From NCBI RefSeq assembly GCF_947623445.1, contig NC_135240.1, positions 6,448,001 to 6,512,000 of the forward strand: a DNA stretch of 64,000 nt, in the 5' to 3' direction. Positions within the stretch are counted from its first letter, which is position 1; the number at the start of each line of letters is the position of its first letter. Positions 11,591-21,411 of this stretch are shown here, one piece after another. A model generated the notes under the pieces. The model was not told the origin of the DNA. It worked only from the letters and a program-made list of their open reading frames with translations, and made no database searches. The position numbers and the translations under genes are program-made. The stretch is from Clavelina lepadiformis. Lineage: Eukaryota > Chordata > Ascidiacea > Aplousobranchia > Clavelinidae.

Positions 11591-12347
11591 TAACCTACAC
11601 TTCGACATGTAAGTTAAGTTAGGCCTAATTAACCTTAGATATTTCTGGTATACACTAGTACGTAGCCTATATGCCATACCTGTTTCGTGTCGTCCCCTTA
11701 ATGAGATATCCTATTCATACTTTACCAAACACCAGCTTCACGCTAATTGATTTTATATTGTGACGTCTTTATTAATACCAAGTATGTCATTATCAGCAGA
11801 AACTATGCAACACACTTTTGGCAATGATTGTTTAACGTTAACCATGAAATATACAAGTAAGCTAAAATTCTTTGCCTGATATTTTTACAAATAACTAATT
11901 AATCTTTGCTTAACTTAAACAGGGTTTAACTTGTTTTAGCTCAATAGTGACTCACTGTTACGGATTGAATGACGTAGCAATATAATCGAGGCTTTCATGC
12001 AGACTTGTACCTTCAACATTTGATATAAATGGTCTGACCAGACATACATACTCTAGTCAGTTAGTGTATATAATTTTGCTTTTAAACCCTTCGAAGTTAA
12101 AAGCTCTATAAACGACTATTAACGCGTTTCTTGGTATACATAAAAAGCTGCTTGCTTGTTTTGTGTTTTTGTGGATAAAATTACCAGCAAATAGACATAA
12201 GTTCAATCGTTAATTGGTAAAGTTCTTTCAGTGCAATTCAAAAACCGCAGTACAATTCTAGTAGTGACAAAGATATATTAATAAAGACCTTGGAAGGTTT
12301 ATCTACAACTGGAAAATTTACCAGGGAACTCAACAGGTAATTTTGCA
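11591..12347. other. spacer between the 3' ends of copies A and B
   Basis: AT-rich DNA without recognisable genes, between the two convergent transporter genes. It presumably holds the 3' UTR of copy B. Confidence 0.35.
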
Positions 12348-14219
12348 TTAGTTATCTTTTTCCAATTCGATCCCATCCCAGTCTGTTTCGGCGCATTGCA
12401 GAAGTTTTTGAAGGAAAATGGTCGCCCTGCGACTTCCTGGAAGTCTGAGTTTCTTCACGACGTACAAATAATATCCAATCAGTGTGAGAATGTAAAATAT
12501 GACGGCATAGACGAAGACGAAGGAAGGGCGGCGCAGAAACGGTACCACCACGAAGAAGACTGACAAACAAACCAGCAATATTGGAATGACGGTTGGAACC
12601 TGAAGATTTACGGTTCAAATTAATTAGTCATTGAACGCAAGAAGAAATCACTGAGACAATTGCTTACGCGGTAGGATCGGTCCAGTTTGGGAAATTTTCT
12701 TCTTAATATCAAAACGCTGGCCGAGTTGAGGCCGGTCACCGCCCATTCAAAGAAGGCAAAGGCGTTGATCAAACTTTCTACGTCACCAACCAGGACAAAA
12801 AAGAGAGTGAGAAAAAACGTTGTCAAGACCCCGGAGATGGGAGTGTAATATTTTATGTGAATCATGGAGAAAATCTGAAAAAGAAGAAAAGCAACAACGA
12901 TAAAGTATTAGGCGTGGCAAGTTGCAAAATTACACCAAATTACATGTGAATCGAGTATTCTACTATACCAATGGAAAATCACCAACAGCATAAATTTGTT
13001 CAAAACGGATAAAGTTTTCCTGACAAAATTTCAATAACTAACATGAGGCATGAGACCGGAACGTGCTGCCGCAAATGGGAGTCTTGCGTTTGCCAGAACA
13101 ACCCCGTTGTGATTCCCCATTGTTGAGAAGCAAACAAAGAAAGGCATGATGAAAGCCATTGGTCCTAAAATCTTATGCCCAAATGTAACAGCAACAGCTT
13201 TTGACGAAGTAAGTTCATCCACACTCAGCACTGGAAAATGTTATAGGACGACTTTTGATGTTATATTTGATGTCTGTGGTTGTAAACTTACGATAAAAAC
13301 TTTTCACCAGGTTTGTCTAGCAAAAACACAGCAATGCGAAATACTGTGGCAGTGTGGTATTTAGACCAATCAACTTACCTGACAGGTATCCGATGTTCAC
13401 CAAAGCATACATCGCCACCACTAAAGAGAGAGCGGTAATGGTCGCTCGTGGCAAGTTTTTCTTTACATCTTTGATCTCTTCGCTTATAAAGTACAAAGCA
13501 CGGTAACCGTCGTAGGAGAAGTTGCCTTGATATACAGCCATGCCCACGTCCCATGCAGTAATAGCAGTCAAAGGACCAGCCGCGAATGCATTGTCAAAAT
13601 TGTATCTACCCGCTTCGTTGCCAAGAGCGAGGCAAACAATTCCGCCAGTTGCAATCAAAGCCATTGCCAAGAATTTGGTGATGGAAAACGCAATTTCGAA
13701 TTTAACTGATTTTTTAACGCTCACACAGTTAAGGTAAGTCAAAAAGCAAAGTAGAAGTATGGCGATGAGTTTTATTGCGCTATCCGGAGGCGTACAGCCG
13801 TCGCTAAAGAAGGGACTAATGAGATAACTCCCAAACACTTGTAACGTGATGGCTGTGCCAGGACTTATCATTAATTTGCTCCAGATGTACATGAATGAAA
13901 TTGCTGGTCCGTAAGCCAGTTGAAAATTGGTCACTTCTCCGCCCGATGTTCGCAGCGATGCTCCCAGTTCGCAATAACACAAAGCCGACATCATTGCGAT
14001 TAAACCGCAACCAACCCATACCAGCAAGCACACGCCTATGCTGCCGTGAACTGATCTTAAAACACCGACGGGTGAAACGAAAATGCCAGATCCGACGATG
14101 GTGCCTATTGTTAATGCAACTCCGCTCCAGAATCCAAAGTTCTTTTTCAACTCAAACTTTTTTTCGTCTTTCTTGCCGTTGTTTTCGCATTTTATCGAAT
14201 CAACAGAGGTTGCTGACAT
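12348..14219 (-). CDS. b(0,+)AT / SLC7A9-like amino-acid exchanger, copy B
   Basis: Four exons on the minus strand: 14219-13379, 13230-13043, 12874-12668 and 12599-12348, giving 495 aa. Exon structure matches copy A; exons 2 and 3 have the same lengths (188 and 207 nt). The APC motif GSGIF and the heavy-chain disulphide Cys (FFSDGCTPP) are present, and the last exon reads VPTVIPILLVCLS. No in-frame stop, and all splice sites are GT-AG. It lies tail to tail with copy A and head to tail with pseudogene C, so the cluster grew by both inverted and tandem duplication. An acceptor (TATTTTCAG) stands 28 bp before the ATG, directly after a short upstream reading frame. It is probably functional but diverged from A, perhaps in substrate or tissue. 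Confidence 0.9.
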
Positions 14220-14238
14220 GTCTATATCTATATGGTTA

Positions 14239-14556
14239 TTAAGCAACTGAAAATAGATTCGAATTTTTTATACTATACTGAAATAAACATACTGGCATAA
14301 ACTTACTGATTTTCCTTCTAACCACACCTCTGCCGTAAAAAGCTACCACTGGAGAGTCAAATTTTTGCACTTCGTTATGTGCCCTGCAAGCATCAACAAG
14401 AACTTTTTCCTTTTGACTTAATTTAATAATAAGCGCCGTTGAACTTTGACCTTGACTTTTACCATTCGGTTGCAAAAGCTCCAAGGCGGCAATGTTTGAA
14501 CAATCAATTTGAAAACCTGCCAACTCGACTTGTGCAAAGCTTTCCGCTTTACTCAT
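14239..14556 (-). CDS. short upstream reading frame before copy B
   Basis: An ATG-initiated frame (MSKAESFAQVELAGF...) ending 20 bp before the start codon of copy B. A good donor (A|GTAAGT, exon end 14307) and an acceptor (exon start 14246) lie near its 3' end. If spliced, the frame stops two codons into the next exon, still upstream of the transporter ATG. I do not recognise the protein. It could be an upstream ORF in the transporter leader, a first cistron of an operon-like unit (known in ascidians), or chance. A reading frame of similar size stands in the same position before copy C. Confidence 0.35.
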   Translation of the reverse strand: MSKAESFAQVELAGFQIDCSNIAALELLQPNGKSQGQSSTALIIKLSQKEKVLVDACRAHNEVQKFDSPVVAFYGRGVVRRKISKFMPVCLFQYSIKNSNLFSVA

Positions 14557-14760
14557 TAACTGTAATATAATATAATCTCACTCTTAATGGAGCGTGCAAA
14601 AATTAAGGAACTGCAATCATTTGCTGAAACCGCAGACAGCTTATATCAGCAAAAAAGGAGTTTGTTGCAAACTATAGTAATTTTTGAAAGATGGTTAATA
14701 AAAGGTTACAAAAGCCTTAATAACTTTAAGCTAAAGATTTTCATAACTATCGCTTCGAAG

Positions 14761-17112
14761 TTATTTGCTTTGTTTTTCGAATTCGTTCCCATCCCAGTCC
14801 GTTTCGGCGCATTGCAGAAGTTTTTGAAGGAAAATGGTCGCCCTGCGACTTCCTGGAAGTCTGAGTTTCTTCACGATGTACAAATAATATCCAATCAGTG
14901 TGAGAATGTAAAATATGACGGCATAGACCAGGGGTGGCCAGACCTGCTTCATGCTCGAGCCGCATATAACAAATTCCAGTTTTTAAAGAGCCACAACACA
15001 AAACAATAAAAAATACGAATTTATTCACTCACAACTAAGTGTAGCTATTGATAAACATTAGTGCTGCGTGGTGATACTATGAGTCTCCACCTGGGCTTCA
15101 CCAACTCTTTTTGCAATTTACAATTATTAGTATAACCATAACCAAGACTTAAAACTAGGTCAGCCCTGACGTACAGCTTCAATCTGACCGTTTACTTAAC
15201 TACAGTGTACAAGTTAGCACACTTTTGTACAATAATGTACTTTTTGGAGTGTAATCTGATTATTACTAACAATGAGTCCATTGTTACTACGTGTGATAGA
15301 ACGGATTGTTTCATAATCTGATCAAACAACTCGTCTAGGCCGGGAAAATGCATGTCTAATTCAACAATGCTAATTCATTAAAGAGCCGCAATCAAAGGCT
15401 CAAAGAGCCGCAGTTTGGCCACCCCTGGCATAGACGAAGACGAAGGAAGGACGGCGCAGAAACGGTACCACCACGAAGAAGATTGACAAACAAACCAGTA
15501 ATACTGGAATCTAAAAATGATAGTGTTATGATATTGTTGTTATTTGTTGTCCACTACAAGAAATTTTAACTGAATTGCTTACTTTGTAAGGTCGGTCTAG
15601 GTTTGGTAATTTTCTTCTCAATATCAAAACACTGGCTGCGTTTAAGCCAGTCACCGTCCATTGAAAGAAAGCATAGGCGCTGATCAAAGTTTCAATGTCG
15701 CTAACCAGGATATAAAAGAGAGTAACGACAAAGGTCAGTAGCCCCGGGTACCGGCGAGTAGTAGGCCTATTTTGTGTAAATCATGGAGAATATCTAAAAA
15801 TAGTATTAACAACAAAAATGATTATTTGAAAATGACAGGTAACAAAATGGTACCAAGTTTGTGAGTTACAGTTATCGCCACTCATTATTGTTTATACAAC
15901 CCACAGTTATTCAGATTAATTATGGAGTGCTAAGTTAAACAACCTGTCATTCACTTACACGAGGCATGAGGCGAGAACGCGCCGCTGCAAAAGGAAGCCT
16001 CGCTTTGATCAAATAGGTTCCATTCTGGTTTCCCATGACTGAAAAGCAAACGAAGAGTGGTATGAAAAATGCCATGGGCCCCAAAACTTTTTTTCCAAAT
16101 GTAACAGCGACGGCTTTTGATGTCATAATTTCATCCACAGTCAACACTGCATAAAGCATTATAAAAATAATGATGGTTTGTGATTTACACTATATTCTGA
16201 CAAAGTCTATCGTTTGAGGTACTACTATTTTTAACGGTAATACAAATATCATTATAGCAGCATTAACCCACCTGAAAGATATCCAATGTTCACTAAGATA
16301 TACATCACTATTACCACAGACAAGCCGACCACTGTGGCGCGTGGTAAGTTTTTCTTTACATTTGTTATCTCTTCACTAATAAGGTACAACGCCCGGTAAC
16401 CTGTATACGACCAGCTGCCTTGATAGAACGCCATACCTACGTCAAAGGCAGTGATTGTTCTCACAGGGCCAGACGCGAACCCGTTTTGGAAGTTTGTTCC
16501 TCCTACTTTGTTGCCGAGAGCGAGGCAAGCAATTCCACTAACTGCTATCAATGCCATGGCTAAGAATTTGATGATGGAAAATGCTATTTCGAATTTTACG
16601 GTCTTCTTCACACTCACACAATTAAGGTAAATTAGAAAGCAAAGTAGTAGTATGGCGATGAGTTTTATTGTGCTGTCAGGAGGCGTACAGCCGTCGCTGT
16701 AAAATGGACTCAAAAGATAACTTCCGAAAACTTTTAAAGTGATGGTCGGCCCTGGATTTATCATTACCCTACTCCAAGTGAACACGAATGAAACTGCTGG
16801 TCCGTAAGCTGCGCGAAAGTTTGTGACGTCTCCGCCTGATGCTCGTAGCGACGCTCCCAGTTCGCAATAACACAAAGCCGACATCATTGCGATTAAACCA
16901 CCACCAACCCATACCAGCAAGCACACGCCTATGCTGCCGTTAACAGATTTCAAAACACCAACGGGTGATACGAAAATACCAGAACCAACTACGGTGCCTA
17001 TTATTAAGGCAACTCCGCTCCAGAATCCAACGTTCTTTTTCAACTCAAACTTTTCTTCGCTTTCCTTTACGTTGGTTTTGCAGTTTGCAAAATTATCTGT
17101 GTTTACTGACAT
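14761..17112 (-). pseudogene. SLC7A9-like copy C, disrupted
   Basis: Exon 1 (17112-16272) and exon 2 (16146-15959) are intact and closely match copies A and B, with GSGIF and the FYSDGCTPP cysteine. Exon 3 (15793-15583) carries a 6-nt GGCCTA insertion that puts an in-frame TAG after codon 8, and a one-base insertion a few codons later. It also lacks one codon relative to B. Exon 4 begins at 15510 without the four codons VPTV. It is split by a 499-bp hAT MITE (14929-15427) and resumes at 14928 to a stop at 14761. It therefore cannot encode a full transporter. The well-kept first exons suggest recent loss. Transcripts could still give a truncated exon 1-2 protein. Confidence 0.9.
14929..15427. 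mobile_element. hAT-type MITE inserted in the last exon of copy C
   Basis: Terminal inverted repeats CAGGGGTGGCC and GGCCACCCCTG, flanked by the identical 8-bp repeat GCATAGAC (14921-14928 and 15428-15435). That octamer occurs once at the same place in the uninterrupted exon of copy B (CGGCATAGACGAAGAC near 12500), so the empty site is seen within the window. It is 499 bp, non-coding, with a sub-terminal AGAGCCGCA motif. Termini resemble the 346-bp MITE at 7218. Confidence 0.95.
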
Positions 17113-17176
17113 GTCTAGGCCTGTGTGATTAAAACCTGCTTTCAAAAAGAAAAAACTTTTCAGAGAACAAAGTTAT

Positions 17177-17440
17177 TTATTTTCTTCCTCTTAAGCTCAC
17201 AAAGGAAAAACAATATTCTAGTATCTCTGTTGTGGCTGTTTCCTTAAAGATTCTGGTAAACGTCCCTTTTTCAGCAAAATATTTCATCTGATTTCGTTCA
17301 AGAAGACAAATAAACTCTGCTGAGTCGTTCCTGTTTCGTATGCAGCTTATGTCGGATAGTGTTATACCTTCAAGTGGCCTTTGTTCAGCTGAACCTGTGC
17401 ATTTTCCCACGTTATTCATCAAGTTTACAGACTTCTGCAT
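17177..17440 (-). CDS. short upstream reading frame before copy C
   Basis: An ATG-initiated frame (MQKSVNLMNNVGKC...) ending 65 bp before the ATG of pseudogene C, in the same relative position as the upstream frame of copy B. The two proteins show only weak, unconvincing similarity by eye. An acceptor (TTGAAAGCAG) lies between it and the transporter ATG. Not recognised: it could be an upstream ORF, a leader exon or chance. Confidence 0.3.
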   Translation of the reverse strand: MQKSVNLMNNVGKCTGSAEQRPLEGITLSDISCIRNRNDSAEFICLLERNQMKYFAEKGTFTRIFKETATTEILEYCFSFVSLRGRK

Positions 17441-18689
17441 GATCAACCAACTGAAAATATTATGCTACCAACTGTTTAAATCATGAACCTTGTTAACCCT
17501 TGCATGCACAAAAGTTCAACACCATTTGGCCTTGCTAACTTACTTGCCCGAAACGCAGAACGCAGTGATCTTGAAAAAGTTTGTATATCTGCTTGTCGAG
17601 AGATCGAGTGGACGGTTGGACTGTTTATTTTTTCAATATGTTTATTGCCTGGCTCAACAGGATTGTTGTCACTTGTCAGCTTTACATCTTATAACACCAT
17701 GATGTTATGTAGGTCAATTGAAGTTAATGTTCTTAACACTTTGTTGACAACATGGCGTTTTAGCAACCATTTTAAAACATTTTCGGTAAGCAACGTTGGA
17801 GCCGCAAGCTGCAAAACGTGTGAATCTATACGTGGTTGACTTTGACGTTTGGGTTTTCGTGATGGTCAGGTTGGAACGCTTCTTCCTAATGTAAGCCGCA
17901 CAGGGCATGTGCGTCAACAGATTTGATGCTTGGAGTATTTAACGCGTAAGCTTGGCAATTTAGTCCTACTGATAGTTTGTGATTGTTTCTGTATAAATGT
18001 GACAGTATAAATGCTGCCTATATATATCAAGCGACTATAATTATTAAATATCTCCTGCGACTGTTCTATTTGCTTGAAACGAATTACTTACGACATACGA
18101 CGAACGGCGGACCACTTCTCGCCTGCCGTATAATTTAACATATTTTCACAAACATTTGCATAAGTTTTTACGTGATCTGATGTTGGAATGTTGTTTAATA
18201 CACTATATTAAGCAAGCTCCGCATATGACGATATCTGCACGCAAATAAACACCTACACCTGTAGACACGACACCTATATACAGATGAAACATGAAATTCA
18301 CACTTGCAATCAAAAATTGTTAGCCCAAACTGGGTATTTTGTGTTTACAATCAAGCATTTGTGACATATAAAAAGTACGTTGAAAATAATTAATTATTAT
18401 TTACAGATATCTAAATTATAGATTTTATGTGTGGTACCTTATTATGGCTTTTTAACTGCAATAGTTTTGCACCAATTCGGTTGAGCTACAAACAATAAAC
18501 GCATGATCTATTGTTAACAAAAGATTTCACAAACTACAATCATGAACAAAACATTGTCTTTGAATATATTATACAATCTCTATCGTTGATTAACTTTAAA
18601 CCCAAAAATACCGAACAACTTCTTAAAGATATGTAATATGCATCCTATAACAGTCATAGCAACAATTAAGTTCACAGCATGAGTTTTGA
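17441..18689. other. intergenic, no gene recognised
   Basis: Open frames at 17483-17839 on the plus strand have no family match and no convincing splice sites. The rest is AT-rich. Confidence 0.35.
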
Positions 18690-18855
18690 AGTTATTTTTT
18701 CTCTTTTTTGAATTCATTCCGGTCCTAATGAGTTTCGGTGCATTGCAGGAGCTTTTGAAGGAAAATGGTCGCGCTGCGATTCTTTGGAAGCCTAAGTTTC
18801 TTCACGACGTACAAATAATATCCAATCAGTGTGAGAATGTAAAAAATGACGGCTT
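18690..18855 (-). pseudogene. fourth SLC7A-like last-exon fragment
   Basis: The minus strand reads VIFYILTLIGYYLYVVKKLRL and then the family C-terminus, matching the second half of exon 4 of copies A-C. An in-frame TAG falls near the C-terminal end, and no other exons are present nearby. It is an isolated remnant of a fourth copy. Confidence 0.85.
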
Positions 18856-19419
18856 AAACATATACCCGAAATTAATTGTAATGAATTTTAATTTTGTATT
18901 ATTATTTTTATCAATTTTTTATCAATTCATTAATTGCATCCAGAGCCGGAATTATCGTGGGAGAATGAACAAAAATTACCGCATTGTGCGCAAAATAAAC
19001 AATGCGATAATAGATGTTAAGATGTCTATAAATATTAATAAACTGGTTCTTAGATTTTGACCGTTCGAGCTCGCTTGCTCTGCGACTATTCGTGTGTGAC
19101 GTGGCGATGGATGTGAAAAGTAATCTGCTGTGTTCTATTTTATAAGCTAAGATCATACTGCTAACGTTTATTAGGGTGTATTTTTTGAATTCATGTTATT
19201 TATTAGTTTTACTGAGAATTTTGTAATTTTGTACTGCAATAAACGGAACCGGTATTGGCTGCACATAAGGTTGTACATCGCGGCTAACTTAAAACTAACC
19301 TAAAAACACAACTGCATAGTGCGCGCAAATCATCAATTTTTGTGCCCCTGGCCTAAACTCCAAAACGTACTTTTTTGTGGAAATCCAATGATTTGATGCA
19401 GTTCTATGTAAAGTTGCAC
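18856..19419. other. intergenic, no gene recognised
   Basis: AT-rich, with no feature that I can support. Confidence 0.3.
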
Positions 19420-19897
19420 CACAGCCTAGGGCAGCGTCTATTTCACTGGCTTCCAGTTACCGAGTTTGGGAAAGCTACTTCGGTAAACAACTAGCTGGTT
19501 ATGCAGTTGGTTTTTTCGTACTTGGGTAAATACGAATACGGTAAACGGCAAAATATCCTACTGTGCTAGTCATAGTGGATTGAAATGTATGCTTGTTTTC
19601 AACTTGAAACAACGTACTAACTTTTCCAAAGTAAAACTAAGTCCCTGGCTGCAAATTAAAATAAATGCTATTTTTCAACTAAAAACCCCTTTTTATCCAA
19701 AGTCTAAACTAATTTAAAACTAATCTCCTCTCCAGCATACAAGTCCCATCATTAACCACTCCACCACCGCATTACTTTTTTCTCATCAAAAATGAAAGTG
19801 ATAAACCCATCTACGAAAATCTTCCAGTCACCATATTGTGATTAAGCAACTTCGGTAAACGGACGACAGTGAAATAGTCACTTCGCATAGCCTAGTG
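19420..19897. mobile_element. CACTA-like MITE (tentative)
   Basis: The left part has CTAGGGCAGCGTCTATTTCACTG and the right part ends CAGTGAAATAG then TCACTTCGCATAGCCTAGTG. Taken as reverse complements they give an imperfect inverted repeat of about 40 bp with CTATTTCACTG shared exactly. The outer ends CAC and GTG fit an EnSpm/CACTA terminus. No target duplication of 2-3 bp could be confirmed, so the exact ends are uncertain. Non-coding. Confidence 0.5.
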
Positions 19898-20779
19898 GTT
19901 AATTCTGCAATTTGCATGGCTTCATTGATTGATTGATGATTCTTCTTTCTCTCGAAAGTATGGCTGCTTTTAACAAGAAATCATATCACAAAGACACAAA
20001 TTTCAGTATTAATGTGTGCAATCAAGCCTCAATTCTTTGTAAATTTGTATTAAATCGGTGCTCAAGCAATTAAATTTTGCCTAGTTTCATTATTGTAAAT
20101 CGGCGTGTAAAAGTTTGCCGTGTACGTTCGTAAGTCTCATGTGAGTGTGTGCCATACTTTGCACTGTAGCTCATCTTACCATCGCTTGAGTCCCTGTATC
20201 TGAGCTTGTCTGTATTCTTGCATTTTTTTATAGGTGCAGTTTTAATTTGTTTTTTATTTGAGTTAAGAACTGTTAATTTGGACCACTGAACACATGGACA
20301 GGATTCGATTCATGCTTTCAGGATTATTCTTCTGCGTGTTTTCTTTTTTTTGTAATTTTTTTTGCAAAATAAAAGATCTGCAAAGTAAAAATCACTCAAG
20401 CAAAACTGGTTTGCTGTCAGCTGCTGTTAAAAATTTTGAAATCGAATGTTTGCGAAATTACTTTCAATCTCTCTTTTATTATTTTCTTATCTGCTTTTGC
20501 GGAGTTTGAAGCTAAGTAGAGAACGTTGTTGAAAATGTTGAAGTTCCCAAAACTAAACAAGAATTTTAACCCTATTTTATGCATATTATGCGTTATCTTG
20601 AAAAAATGGTAATATTTATAAGGAAAGATATTTATTTTTAAATTCTTCTCTTTTCAACATTTCATAACATTGTGAATTTGTGGACTCTATGCAGTAGGAA
20701 AGTGGTAAATTTTGCTTAGCAATTTAAGGTGAACCTCTAAGTGCCTATTTCAAGTTGTTGAGTGCTTTTTTGTTAGGCT
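19898..20779. other. intergenic, no gene recognised
   Basis: AT-rich with short reading frames only. Could contain upstream regulatory sequence of TM9SF3, but nothing specific is visible. Confidence 0.3.
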
Positions 20780-20787
20780 TTCTAGGT

Positions 20788-21285
20788 CAGTGGTGTCAAA
20801 CTCAATCGCTACAGGGGCCAAAACTCAAAAATTATTTAACGCCGCGGGCCGTAAGGATAAAACTTGATTGAACGTTTCGTGACTCGAGTACATGAATTGA
20901 AACAGGCAACGAAACAACACCAAATTTTTAATGTTTTTGACGATTTTTCACTGGGTTATTTTTGATTATTCTTCTCTTACATCATTATGTTTCATTCATC
21001 TCCTTGCAAAAGCATTACAGATTTAACAAACAATAAAGAAAAAAGCAGCCCAGATTACAAGCGATAGAATAACTCGATTTGTTCTATAATATGGTGGGGC
21101 AACTGCTGTGCTGCTGTATTGTGCGATTTGTTATAATCTTGTTTCTTGCTTCAAAAAAAGTAAGTTATACTGTACAATGATCTTGCGGGCCGGAAATAGT
21201 TCAATGTATGAAATAACTACTCGGGCCAAGTTTTATTGTAAAGCGGGCCGGATGTGGCCCGCGGGCCGGGAGTTTGACACGTATG
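20788..21285. mobile_element. hAT-type MITE upstream of TM9SF3
   Basis: Left end CAGTGGTGTCAAACTC pairs with the right end GAGTTTGACACGTATG. The flanks TTCTAGGT (20780-20787) and TTATAGGT (21286-21293) agree at 7 of 8 bases, fitting an older hAT target duplication. The interior is rich in GCGGGCC and GTGGCCCGCGGGCC, typical of widespread hAT families. It is 498 bp and non-coding, ending about 125 bp before the TM9SF3 start codon. Confidence 0.8.
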
Positions 21286-21411
21286 TTATAGGTGCATCAA
21301 TGCTACTGAAGTACTGGTAGTTGATTGTACATTTTATGTAGCTGCAAAGTAGCAAAGTGTGAATTACTTTTTGTTGTAGGACTAGATCATTGTATTAAAT
21401 GTTATGATAAC

